Source: Phlyctochytrium arcticum (taxonomy: Eukaryota; Chytridiomycota; Chytridiomycetes; Chytridiales; Chytridiaceae). From it: a stretch of DNA of 64,000 nt. A program made the position numbers and the translations under genes. Shown here piece by piece: positions 50,108-64,000 of the stretch. The stretch spans positions 744,001 to 808,000 of the forward strand of contig JAHLKI010000008.1 in assembly GCA_025602905.1 (NCBI GenBank), in the 5' to 3' direction. The notes beneath the pieces were generated by a model. It worked only from the letters and a program-made list of their open reading frames with translations, was not told the origin of the DNA and ran no database searches. Within the stretch, counting starts at the first letter, position 1. Each line of letters begins with the position of its first letter.

Positions 50108-53100
50108 ATGGCAGCAGATGTAGCACGGGCTAGCTGGACCGAACGAAGTGTTCCCGTCCCGTCCGCCCTTTTCACCGGGTCTGCGCCAAACATCAAGGTA
50201 AAATCACTGTGCACTCCCTCGAACTCCTCCAGAGCATTGACGTTCTGTTCATTCACAGATAAAGACCAACGAGTACCCTTCCGACTCATGGCGAACGACC
50301 CTGGTCCTTCTCGGGAAAAGGTACCACCATCTTTGATCCTACCGTTGACTCTACTAATCATTCATTTTACCCAGGCGCGCCGATGATATAATTCGCACAA
50401 CCCAGACTGTCCTGACGGACGCGGCAAAATGGGCGACCAGCATAGTGGCAGTAGAGGTACGCATCTCGCAAGAACAAAGCTGGACTGTCAAATGTTCATA
50501 TCTTCCGGTGCATGCAGAATTCAAACTTTCTAGCCATCGGCTCGGCTGCGCGGACGAACAATTTGTTTATTTCGGAAGCTTCGACCAAACCCCCGTCAGA
50601 TTCCGAAGGGGACCTGCAATCCGGTCTTCAGGTAAACCGCTTTAATTTCTGCAAGCATAATGGACACAAATTCTGATCCTGTGAATCTCAGTTACGCTCC
50701 GCATTTTCAGCTCCTAATCCAATCTACACCATGTCTGTCGCAGGATCCAAACTTGTGACAGGTGGACCCGATGGGCGAGCACAACTTTTCGAATTACAAC
50801 TCTCCGAATTGGGCCAAAAAGGTCGTGGACTAGCTCATTCTGCTGAAATCATTCTCGAGGACAAAAAGCTAGTAGGTATGCTGCATGATTTTGCTTGCCT
50901 GTTGACCCCTGTACTGACATGTGCCAGAGAGATCTCCGCCTATCACCTCCTGGGGCAATGGTGGCTACTTCACGCGTACAATGCATTGAATTCGCACCTA
51001 CCCAAGCACCAGCGGATGCTGGTGTTCCCGCAGCTCCCCCAGAGCGATTTCTTGCATCAATCGGGCGAAAAATTTACATTCATGACTTGAACGCTGGACA
51101 AACAACCAGCACCGGGAACGTAAGTTCCGTTGCATTTCGTTTTTGCCAGAATCGTTGCTGAACCGCGAGTAGGTGTGTGATGATACGCTACTCACTGCTA
51201 CCTGGAATCCGCATCTACCAGTTGCCCTGATTTGTGCGGCTGGTACAGACGGCCGACTGAACATTTTGGACAGTCGTCTGATTGGAAACGGCGGGGTGGA
51301 GCCGGTGGTACGTCGAATATCTAGTGTTCATTTTGGATCCTGTCTTGACCGCCGCGCAGATTTGGAAGGCGGAAAGGGCACATAAGGGATCCATAACCGA
51401 TGTGAAGTTCAACCCCTTCATTCCATATTGGCTAGCTAGTGCGGGTACGTTCAATGAAACACCAACTCGTGTATAGCGTGATACTAATGATCCATAGGTA
51501 TGGATTCGGTAGTGAAGATGTGGGACATTCGCTACTCCAAACACCCGGTTGGCCGTATAGACGGACACTATCACGGCATCAACTCGGTAAAACATGATGC
51601 TGGGTGTGGGATTTTGTCACTTACTGATGGGATCAACTTGTAGATTGCTTGGTCAAATTCACACTGCGACATTTTGTCAACAGTGTCTTCAGACCGATCC
51701 TGGCGGGCATGGTCCTTTGCACCGGACACCATTACCGCTCGCGACGCTCCCAGCAACATGTTTATCGGATGTCCTGGTTCGGAGTGGGGACGGTCAGAAG
51801 GCCGGAAAGGGGCAGCAGCCATTGCCATTGGAGCAAAACTTGTTGGAGAATGCGATACAGGATACACTGCACCAATCCTGAAAGGTACGTGACAATAATT
51901 TGACGGTGCACGAATGCGTGCACTAAGTGGCATATAGTCATTTCCTCCAAGCATCAAGTTGACACATACTACACAATATCGGCTGTCGGCGAGTTGTGCA
52001 GCCACACCATCCTCGGAGATGTTTTTGAACCCATTATACCCCATCGGTAATTCAGCCAGCTCGAATTCACATATGCCGACTGTGCGCGACTGACATTGAG
52101 AAGATTCGAAGGAAAAAATATGGAGCTTGCCCGCGATATCGAGCGCTCCATATACGTCCGCGATATGTCTTCAGCATTGACCGACTTCCTGGGGCTGTGT
52201 CGTGCTGCTCGGAAGGACGGCCGACTGTTGGCAGACAAAGAGCAGCAACTGCTGGAGCTTTGCACCGCGCGACCTCCTATCCCACCGACCAGCTGGAGCG
52301 TTCCGCCACCGGGCATGGAAGAAGAACGGGTGGCATTAAGCGAAGCAGTTATGAAATTCCAAGAGGAACTCCGGGAAGCCGTGTATTTCTTGCCGCCTTC
52401 GTATGGCAACTTTATGGCTGCTGCTGCAATGGTACGGGGTTACCGCTTCTCCTTGTATATAGCTACAACTGTTAACTTATTCATTTTAGATCATGCCCAA
52501 GCTGAAACTGGAATTTGAAAGGACAATGCTTCGATGTAATCTGGTGACAGAGGCTCTGATAGGGGGGTGGGAGAATATTGTGAAAGCAGAAAAGTAAGCG
52601 GATAATTCTTGATGTTTATCGCCGACACACAAATTGAGCCGGGTTCTAGGATGCTCTGTAAAGGAATGGAGTTAGACCAGTACTATATAAACAGTAAAAC
52701 ATTACAGGTGAGTGGTCGGCTTGACACTGGACAGGAATCTTTGGATTAATTGTCGGAAATGTAGTTGTTTCTCCAATCTGTTCTACCCCATGACTTGATC
52801 AAGGGGCTTACTATGGGCCTCAAATTTTGCGAGGTCATTGAAGACACGGAGATGGTTGCGTTTTCCGCAACTGCTGAAGCTCTTGGTCTACTTTTATTTC
52901 CTACGGCGTACGATTCTTCCACATGGCTACCAGCTAGTGATTGTTCCCATTCCGACGTGGCTGTTACCGCTGCCAGGAGCACGAAATTGGGGGAATTCGC
53001 GGGTATCCTTCTGGCCCGTGAAGTTCATGAACTCGAGACTACCAGCGCAAGACGTCCCCTCAAACCTTTGATGAAACAAAATAGTGAGCGGGGCAATAAA

Positions 53101-54324
53101 GCAATGCGACCATCTGCCATTGAGCGCACAGTCAAAGGCGCATCGGAGAGGAGACGCCTCTTGTCTGGCATAGTGCCAAAGCCGGATGACGACCCGATAA
53201 ACAGGAAATTGCAGATCCTGCGAGCGCTGGCCGAAGATCCAATCATTGTTTTGCCTATGGTCAAGCTTGAAATGTAAGTTCACCATTGGAGACATGTATG
53301 CGACCGAGTCATTCATCGCAACATCATGCAGACGGCTGGTCAAAGCAATTAATAATCGAACATTGATACCCTATGACGATGTCATCAAAATTTTCGAAGC
53401 GGCTGCAACGGACGACGATGGGACAGAGGAGACGAGCACTAGTGAGAAAAAGCCAGCATCGGAACGAACTATTTCTGCCTACGCCAATCAGGTGTATCTT
53501 GATGCCCTACTTGCCAATGAGCGTTGGCTGGACTACTGCAATCTGTGCTTTGATCTCGTGGGACTCTACGCTGCCCACGACTTTTCCCGTGCTATGCTAG
53601 CCCATGCTGAAGCTATTGCACTGCCCAAAATCAAAGTCGCAGTTGATACCTTTTATTCAGGTGCGACAGCCAAGTTGGCTACTGCCATGCAATTGACGGG
53701 TGCGACCACCGAAACTATTCGGGAGACGCTACTGGCAGGGATTGCACTACTTCGTGACGGGATTGTACTTGTAGTAAAGATTGGTGCATGTATGGCAAAA
53801 GTTGGGAACGGGGATAAGGAGCGCGTTGGCAGAATTCGGGACGCGGTGCTCAAATTGCTCGGGTATGTTTAACGGAAAATGTCGGCGGATGACTTTCCAA
53901 TTTAACGTATCAATGTGGCAGTAATCTGAACGGTTCGCTTTTTCGAACCCTGGATGTCATCGATCGAATGCTAGGTGGCGGCGGACTTCGGTATGTATCA
54001 TAGATGTTCAATAATGTTTTCCCAGAGCGCTTACTCATGACCATTTTGTCATTCAGGGAGGCTGCTCAGATGGTCCAAAGTGCCGTACGTGATGCATCCC
54101 AGGCTTTGGGACCGCCTACGCGGAAAGGCCCCGTCCTCCCCTCTTCCACAATTCAATCTGCAACAACCCCGACAGGACCACAGCCTATCCTTGCAACCGC
54201 CGAGATGGCCTCGGAGGTAGCAGTCATGTTGGATCAACTTTCCAAAATTGGGCGGGTCGATATTGGAGCCGGGGGAATGGAGGCCGCCGCGAGTGCTGGC
54301 AACATTAATCGGTCATTGTCGTGA
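50108..54324 (+). CDS. WD40-repeat protein with helical C-terminal half, unknown function
   Basis: More than fifteen small exons join to roughly 1,050-1,100 residues, from ATG 50108. The N-terminal ~450 residues are WD40 repeats: NSNFLAIGSAARTN, LVTGGPDGRAQLFEL, GTDGRLNILDSRL, FNPFIPYWLASAGMDSVVKMWDIRY, then GHYHGINS and CDILSTVSSDRSWRAWSF. The blade wording recalls Pex7- and EIPR1-like propellers. The rest is mostly alpha-helical (DFLGLCRAARKDGRLLADK, AGILLAREVHELE, YANQVYLDALLANERWLDYC), ending in a Thr/Pro-rich tail. I do not recognise the C-terminal half. A trafficking-adaptor role is possible from the propeller-plus-solenoid layout, but that is inference. Confidence 0.8.
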
Positions 54325-54947
54325 GAATCTTTACAAGCCGATACTTGTCTATTCGTGTACAAACATACGGGAAAGTAATTTGGCAAAATTTCATGTACAC
54401 AGTTAAAACTTGCTGGCGTCGTCGCTTGAGCTACGAGGTTTATCTAATACTTCATTATCCTGCCGTTGCGAGATTGCCTCTGTGGGGGGATAATCTTTTG
54501 ATACTTCATCGGGGATGTATCCGTCGGCGTATTCTCCATGCGGTCGCGCCTATGCAGGTCTTCATTATATGTACCCTCAAGAATCTCTTTTTTAACATAC
54601 ATACATGAGGTTTTTTGGACTTTGATTGCGTGTTGTCTGTCGCAGGTGTTTTGTCCTCACTCTAAAGTCATCCGCATCAATGGACCGCCTTCTCCAACAA
54701 AAGATGGATGGCATTCTTCTTACCAGAGAGGGTTCCGCCACCTGTCTGATATTTTCGGCCATTTATTCCTTCGAGCTAGGAGAAAATCAAGAGTATTTAT
54801 TGTTTGTTTACATTGCTTTTCAAGGAAAAAGAAAGCCCTGGGAAAAGAGTCTCAGAAAGTGTCAGGACTTGAATTGATGACATAAGCAATTTCAGCAGCT
54901 TGAGCAGAATTCAAAACGAATTCACGCTTTTTCCAGAGATCAGCACA
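54325..54947. other. Intergenic region
   Basis: About 620 bases between two plus-strand genes; short open frames lack domains and splice partners. Nothing else is seen. Confidence 0.55.
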
Positions 54948-57057
<2,110 letters not shown>

Positions 57058-57290
57058 GTCGAGCATAATACTTACCTTAGGTTTGTATATATTTACGTTG
57101 TACTAGAATTCGTTGAGTATGATCGGATTCGACGCATAAAATCTAGCTAGTTAGTGGTAGTCATCTCCCTCTGCTCCCACAAAATTGTATTTGATTCTTC
57201 CACTACACCCCTATGGAGAACGGCATTTAGTTTCTTTCCCTTCAAGTACATATATCCCTTCCCTGCTGAATGAGAAATGGCCGACGCGAT

Positions 57291-57318
57291 TTTTGACAGT
57301 CCTGTCAGGGTGTCAAAA
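57291..57318. repeat. Nested inverted repeats upstream of Hsp60
   Basis: TTTTGACA (57291-57298) is the exact complement of TGTCAAAA (57311-57318). Inside it TGACAG and CTGTCA (57294-57307) form a second perfect stem with a two-base loop. The two stems share bases and so exclude each other. The element is about 140-165 bases upstream of the Hsp60 start. Confidence 0.7.
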
Positions 57319-57406
57319 TGGGGCTGGTTGCGTGGCAACAAGCCAATTCCCGGCGCCGGTGAGTTCCGCGAAACCGAATCTCATAGAACTTTTGAGCGTG
57401 GCATAA

Positions 57407-59270
<1,864 letters not shown>

Positions 59271-59452
59271 ATTCCTCATTTCCCATTCCCTTTCTTGTAT
59301 CATCACCCCCCACCACTGTAGCATTTAGCATGTAGCACTAGCACTCTCACACACACTTCATCACCCTGCCCATCTACATAGAAATTCCCCTCCACACACA
59401 CATTCACTACTTCATTCCCATTTTTTATTCTGTTTTTGGCTTTCTTTGTCCC

Positions 59453-59458
59453 AATAAA
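59453..59458 (+). terminator. AATAAA polyadenylation-like signal
   Basis: AATAAA lies 183 bases after the Hsp60 stop in T-rich sequence. It fits a poly(A) signal by position. The remaining bases up to 59672 show no gene. Confidence 0.45.
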
Positions 59459-59672
59459 CCCAACTTTTCACCATACTTTGAGTTCGCAGGCGGAGTTCAA
59501 AAATCGTGGCTGGGCGATGGGACAGCAGCAGCGCCGACATTATCGCTTAGCATTGCGATCCACACCAATGACATGTGTGATGGGGGCCTTATTATTTTCA
59601 TAAAATCGTGTAGGAGAAGAAGAGTATTAGATCTTGAAGTAGGAAAAGGAAAGGACGGGGCAGACAACCGAA

Positions 59673-60899
59673 ATGGGGCAAGAAACCCGAAGACTGAGCG
59701 AGCCCCTCAGGGACAACAGCGAGCAACATATTTCCAGTGGAAGACCGCGAGGACGCAGCGAAGGCCGGCCACACATTTCCAGTCGCAATGCCCATAATGC
59801 CCAACGACCAGCACCCCCGCCAAACCGCCCGTCCATTGCCTTCTCCCTCCGCTCCATCCGCTCCGTCTCATCCCGCATCAATCTCCCCCGCCGTCTCTCC
59901 TCACGACGCATCCCTGTCGGTGTACAAACCCGTGTCTCGGCGACAAGACTCTTATTCTACTTGTTCCTCTTCCTCCCCGCCTACATTCTCTCAGTGCTCT
60001 CATTCACATCCTTCCACGTCTTTGCCGTCGAGGGTGCCCTCGATCTGCGCTCAGTAACGGCCCAGCTCCAATGGCGGTTCGGATACTCCGAGTACTGTGT
60101 TCGAATGATTGATGATGGGGCCAGACCATTGGACGATATTGGCCCGCAAGTCAATTATCCCTGGGATTGGACATGTACATCGTATAAGGATTTGTGCCAA
60201 TCCGGGGATGTCAAGTTTATGACAAAGACGGACCCGACACCTTCCATTCCTGATGTCCAATTTTTTTGCTCGACTACGTGGAAGACGGTTTATTGGATGC
60301 AGATTTTGGTTATTGTAGAGGGGGCATTGGCGGTTCTATGGTTGTTGGAAAACGTGATGGTCTGGCTCAATCTGTCGTTTTGGTTTCGTCCAAATGGTCG
60401 TCCGATCCACCACAAACGTCGTTCGCATCAACCGGCACCCTCCACATCATCAACTGTAGCACCCAACATGACTACTACTACGTCTATCCACAACGACAAC
60501 CCCAGCCTACCCATGACCAGCAAGGACATTGTAATAGACCACCCCCCCGTCCTCGACACGGAAAGCCACCCCGCCAACCCAGCAACTGTCCGCCGCGTCC
60601 GTCACTCCCTCAAAGCCCTCGTCCTCCTCTGCGTCCTCTTCCACCTCCTCCTCCAAATGGCATCCTTTGCCATCCTCTTTTTCACCCAACGCAACAAATC
60701 CATCAAGTACCCGACTCCCATCCAATTCCATGCCGGCATGTACCTATCCATCGTCTCCTGGGCCGCCGATGGCCTCTTTCTCATCATATACTGGTTTTGC
60801 TCCAAATACTTGTTTTTCTCGGTACCCGTTTATGCCGATGGGCAGGTTGCCCAGGGTCGGCGGGCCGTTGAGTTTTTGCAGCAGCATAGGTTGCAGTAG
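59673..60899 (+). CDS. Four-pass membrane protein of unknown function
   Basis: Intronless 408-residue protein from ATG 59673. A basic, Arg/Ser-rich cytosolic N-terminus of about 85 residues precedes four hydrophobic helices: about 88-115 (LLFYLFLFLPAYILSVLSF), 210-238 (MQILVIVEGALAVLWLLENV), 308-332 (ALVLLCVLFHLLLQMASFAI) and 350-378 (MYLSIVSWAADGLFLIIYWF). The first extracellular loop has several Cys (YCVRM, WTCTSYKDLCQ, FFCSTTW) that may form disulfides. A disordered loop near 245-300 separates helices 2 and 3. The layout recalls fungal tetraspan proteins in general, but I recognise no family. Confidence 0.75.
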   Translation: MGQETRRLSEPLRDNSEQHISSGRPRGRSEGRPHISSRNAHNAQRPAPPPNRPSIAFSLRSIRSVSSRINLPRRLSSRRIPVGVQTRVSATRLLFYLFLFLPAYILSVLSFTSFHVFAVEGALDLRSVTAQLQWRFGYSEYCVRMIDDGARPLDDIGPQVNYPWDWTCTSYKDLCQSGDVKFMTKTDPTPSIPDVQFFCSTTWKTVYWMQILVIVEGALAVLWLLENVMVWLNLSFWFRPNGRPIHHKRRSHQPAPSTSSTVAPNMTTTTSIHNDNPSLPMTSKDIVIDHPPVLDTESHPANPATVRRVRHSLKALVLLCVLFHLLLQMASFAILFFTQRNKSIKYPTPIQFHAGMYLSIVSWAADGLFLIIYWFCSKYLFFSVPVYADGQVAQGRRAVEFLQQHRLQ

Positions 60900-62357
60900 T
60901 TTCACTTTTCTCATATTTTTCTTTGTAGAATATATATAGATTCCTCCCTTCTTTGCATGTAACCTCATAATTTCCCCCCTAATCTTTTCCATTAATTACT
61001 GATCTTTGCCATCCCTTATACACCCATTAATACATTAATATACTACTTAATCTACTTTTAATATGCTGGTCTATCTACCGTAGCTTTATTCCAAAGTTTC
61101 AACGTATCTTTCGGGCGCATTTGAAGCAGAGCAGCAGAATTTCTCTCGTGAGGTTTTTCCTTGGTACAGTAGTGGCTAGCCATTTCGGCCCGGAACGTCC
61201 GCTCCTCATTCATTTTGAAGAGGTAAAGAAGCGACATCCCTTGACCATTAATGTGACAGGTTCTCTTGAGAAGACTCGCGTACAATTGACCGTGGGAAAA
61301 TCATCGGTTTGAGATGTTTTGACTTTGTCCAGTGGTTTGATAGCGGAAGCGAGGGGGGAAAAAGAGACTGACGAAGCCCTGAAAGGGCGAGGAACAATTC
61401 TGCGGAGCAAAATTGGAATGCGAGCGAGGCGGAAGAAAAGGATACTGACAAGCTCCAAAGGAGCGCAAAAGAAACCCTGAAGGGGCGAGGAATACGATTT
61501 TTGCTCCGCAAAAATCAATACGGTTTTCACACATGGTGCAACGAGCTACCCCGGGGGGGAGGAGCCTGCGTTTTGTTACAGACTCGAATGGTTTGAGGGA
61601 TGGATGAGGGGATGGATAGATTGTTTTATATGGACTTGGCATGATGTTTTATGGACTTGGTACTAAACTCTATATTGTATTTAGTTGGATCGCAACCATC
61701 ACCAAAACCCGCGCATTTTGAGATGTGACTCCCATACCGTCCGCACCAGCTTGCGATCCAGTTTTCTCACCCGATCTGTCACAGTACCTAGCAGACCACA
61801 GTAAAATCCCTTCAAACCTCTCACTCCTTCTTGCGTTAAACCCCCAACTGGCTGCAATAGTCGAACGGGATTACGCAGCGGGAGAAGCATGTGCTTGCGT
61901 CTCCAGCAATGTGATATGTACATCGAATCAGTTTCCTGATGTTCTTTGAATTATTGTGGCGAGCCTTATTTGGTCCCATCTCTGCGTTACTCTGATATCT
62001 ATGATTTTGCCCATGTCTATAATCTGCACCTCAGCAGCTCAGCGCCTCATGATGGGTGCATATCATTTAGGTATCGCAACTTGCAACTCATTCTCAATCA
62101 ACGAGTCATAATCATCACATAAAGGTATACGTAGTGGAATTAATATTGACAATTTCAAGATGGTTTATGACAAGAAAGAGAAAAGAAAATACTGAACGCA
62201 GGGCGACTAGTTGGTTATTCTGATGAATATTATTGTTGAGAAGAAAACGGTTGTATCTCTACTGAGCCAGACTGCCCGACCCCTGGCCCGACCCGGCTCC
62301 CATGGGTCACGTGTACTAAGCTATCTACCTAATCTGGCTACATGATTTCCCACTGCG
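60900..62357. other. Intergenic region containing the hairpin array
   Basis: About 1.46 kb. Apart from the hairpin array at 61376-61516 it is AT-rich. A 74-codon frame at 61725-61949 opens with GTG, lacks known domains and is not called. Open frames over the hairpin array on the minus strand are translations of the repeats. Confidence 0.5.
61376..61516. repeat. Array of small hairpins, double-hairpin-element-like
   Basis: Five stems in 141 bases: GCCCT-GAA-AGGGC (61376-61388); CAATTcTGC-GGA-GCAaAATTG (61395-61415); GCTCC-AAA-GGAGC (61452-61464); CCCT-GAA-GGGG (61475-61485, one T-G pair); and GATTTTTGC-TCC-GCAAAAATC (61496-61516). The first and fourth are each followed by CGAGGAA and then a long stem, so the unit (short triloop stem, CGAGGAA, long triloop stem) occurs twice, 98-101 bases apart. 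The long stems differ in sequence but keep pairing, and their core (TGCGGAGCA versus TGCTCCGCA) is reverse-complementary. Confidence 0.75.
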
Positions 62358-63660
62358 CTAGCATCCAAGCTGATAATTCCACAGATGTGGTAGTGGTTGT
62401 CGGGGTAGGTACGATCGGGATGGCAACAGATGTGGATGTGGTGGTGACTGTAGGGGACGTGTCAACTGACAAGACAAAAGGGTGGTGATTGTGGTGAGAG
62501 ATTTCTTGACTGCAGCGAGCCGCCGGGCTCTCCAGTGCCGCTGGATGGCTTTCGCTTGTGAGAGGAGCACCCGCCATTCCAACTCCCATATCACCACCAG
62601 ATTGTATCCGCAGTCGCGGACAGTCTGCTCCCTCTTGAGTGTCTTTTCATAGAGCCCCCCAAACAGAGTAGGTTTGTTCCCACCACACTCTCTGAATCCC
62701 TTTCCGTGCAGATGGTCGCCCGGCGCCTGCTGAAAGTCGCCGTGCAGGGAACACCCAATGGTTACGTTTGTTTTGAGGTTTCGTATGCTCCACATTGGAG
62801 TAGTCGTAACGGCGACCGTGCACGGCCTCCGCCTCCGCCTTGAACTCAGCCATTGGTTTACGATTGGCGTCTCGCATCCTCTCGATTCCGCACAATCTGC
62901 AGCCAGCCCCCTCCAGGAGGACACGTGGAAGCATTGTAATGTCGCCGTGGACATTGCAGGTTACAGTGATGCTTGTCACCGAGTCTTGGTAGACAAGTTT
63001 GGTATATCCATAATTTGGACCCGTGGATGGCGGTTGCGGCCTCAATAAACGAATCCTTTGTAAACTTGACGCGGCCGGGGATGTGGATGATGTCTTTATG
63101 ATGCGTGCCTGGCGTGCCCCGCATTTTAGGCAACCAGAGCCATTTGGAACCGATTGCGCCCGGAAGTGGAATTCCCCATGACCAGGGACTCGGCAAACAA
63201 TTTTCGGGCGGCTAGCTATCTCCGTATAGATTGTCTCGGTGAACTCCCAATCTGTGCTTGGATGTACAAGTTTCACCCTCTCGATGAAGGTCTGAGTCGA
63301 GAGTTTGAATTTCTCCGTCCTTCTCTCCAGGGCACACTTGGGGCAGGTTGAACCGCCCAAGTGTTGAGCACCCCTGCACGTAAAATGGCCGTGAGTCTTG
63401 CAGCAGTCTCAGCAGCCTTTAGTTCCTTCGCCGCCTTCTTGCGCTCTTTTTCCTCTGCTTCCTTCTCCTGCCGGGCACCTGCTGCGGCAGCGCGCTCCGC
63501 TTGCTTTGCCAACGAATGAAATCAGTTTGCCTGCTCCGAGCGTAAACCGTATCAGTGTAATCGTACAAATCGCCGTGGACAGCCATCGCCTTCTCGACAA
63601 ATTGCGCGGTCGTCCAGGTCAAACCCTTCGTGCTGCACATGTTGAACAGCCTGCGCCCTT
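62358..63660 (-). pseudogene. Relic of zinc-ribbon-repeat protein with Vsr-like endonuclease end
   Basis: Read on the minus strand, all three frames in turn carry parts of one repeated module: F-(I/V)-E-x-A near VHG-x-x-Y-D-Y, then CxxHG-x-F and G-x-GCxxC. Pieces seen are GCSTC (63647-63633), AQFVEKAMAVHGDLYDYT, CKTHGHFTC with GSTCPKC, TFIERVKLVHP with GHGEFHF and GSGCLKC, SFIEAATAIHGSK, YGYTKLVYQ with CNVHGD and GAGCRLC, FKAEAEAVHGRRYDYSNV, and CSLHGDF with GKGFREC. The end, LYEKTLKREQTVRDCGYNLV then VIWELEW, looks like the end of Vsr-like nuclease domains. Frame changes inside single modules (for example near 63021-63026) cannot be introns. One zinc Cys is Phe (GKGFREC), and an Ala/Lys/Glu-rich insert splits one module. 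This pattern is known from DUF723-type proteins of phages and giant viruses and from mobile elements. Confidence 0.65.
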
Positions 63661-64000
63661 TGAAAGGTGAGAACTTGGAGTAATTTGAAAAGCGCCTGTG
63701 TGCTGGCGAGATTGTGGACGGTGGCGATGTACGCCAGCAGCCGAGCCAGCCATACTGGTGCGAGGGGGTGCTAATATCGGAAGACTTTGGCAGAGGAGAT
63801 CATTCGACAGGTGTGGCGCTTGGTAGGAGGGGTTCCGATGGAGGGAGGGCCAGATGGCAGTGTTGAGGATGGCCCTGGGTTTTTGTGAATGGGAGTAGGA
63901 TGGTCATCGCGTATTGAATGCCTCTACATGGATATAATAGGAAATGTTAGATGGGCTATACAAAAGTCATCGCATTCTACACACACAGTACGTACCTTTG
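63661..64000. other. Window end, no gene assigned
   Basis: About 340 bases upstream (minus-strand sense) of the zinc-ribbon relic. The first bases may continue an earlier module, since the GCSTC motif at its edge is the end of one. Nothing further is recognisable. Confidence 0.4.

Noticed and set aside
57340..57400. Heat-shock element before Hsp60
   Set aside because: TTC and GAA words are present (TTCCGCGAA) but the spacing departs from alternating nGAAn units.
60266..60871. 201-codon Pro/Arg-rich plus-strand frame
   Set aside because: Out-of-frame shadow of the four-pass membrane protein, whose hydrophobic helices are clear in the other frame.
61376..61516. CRISPR-like array
   Set aside because: Units are hairpins of unequal spacing and sequence, without uniform repeats and spacers; the genome is eukaryotic.
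61210..61642. Overlapping minus-strand frames of about 100 codons
   Set aside because: They translate the hairpin array; the apparent repeats in the peptides come from the DNA repeats.

Overview
The window is a gene-dense stretch of a fungal nuclear genome. Evidence: conserved genes split by many short GT-AG introns (mostly about 45-80 bases), opisthokont and fungal gene families (chitin deacetylase, mitochondrial rhomboid, trimethylguanosine synthase, Hsp60, Nug1-type GTPase), no operons and no bacterial signals. Several families are unusual for yeasts and moulds but common in animals and early-branching fungi: a PDE9-like cyclic-nucleotide phosphodiesterase, a BRWD/PHIP-type WD40-bromodomain protein, a Tonsoku(TONSL)-like protein and a GCK-IV Misshapen-type kinase. 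My inference is an early-diverging, probably zoosporic (chytrid-like) fungus; I cannot name the species.

Layout, left to right. 0.4-7.3 kb: intronless SH3/membrane-anchor protein, HDHD2/LHPP-like HAD phosphatase divergent from a small two-hairpin membrane protein, a 1.9 kb empty stretch, and an intronless Ser/Pro-rich protein with a PP1-docking-like motif. 7.5-13.4 kb: mitochondrial rhomboid protease, PDE9-like phosphodiesterase, GPI-type chitin deacetylase. 13.9-22.5 kb: TONSL-like protein convergent with a 13-exon UBA/RWD DEAH helicase of the DHX29/DHX57/Ucp12 type. 22.5-25.8 kb: gene-poor, with three decayed copies of a tandem repeat. 25.8-37.1 kb: large disordered intronless protein, USP16/45-type deubiquitinase with an acidic 9-residue repeat, ArAE/FUSC-like transporter, alpha/beta hydrolase. 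37.6-41.6 kb: GCK-IV kinase with CNH domain, convergent with a Sub1/PC4 coactivator. 42-54.3 kb: BRWD-like chromatin reader, Nug1/GNL3 GTPase, and a WD40 protein of unknown function divergent from it. 54.9-60.9 kb: TGS1 cap hypermethylase, Hsp60, four-pass membrane protein. 61-64 kb: an array of small hairpins, then a frame-shifted relic of a zinc-ribbon-repeat protein ending in a Vsr-like endonuclease-type segment.

The genes do not form one pathway. Themes are chromatin and replication (TONSL-like, BRWD-like, USP16-like, Sub1), RNA and ribosome biogenesis (DEAH helicase, Nug1, TGS1), mitochondria (rhomboid, Hsp60) and signalling (PDE9-like, GCK-IV kinase). Four divergent pairs share short intergenic spacers that probably hold bidirectional promoters. 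The least ordinary material is the hairpin array (61.4 kb), the zinc-ribbon/endonuclease relic (62.4-63.7 kb), the ankyrin-less TONSL-like gene, and a duplicated TGS1 segment that appears to have become an intron.

Gene models were spliced by hand from GT/AG sites and reading phase; exon borders quoted are checked for phase, but none is confirmed by transcript data.
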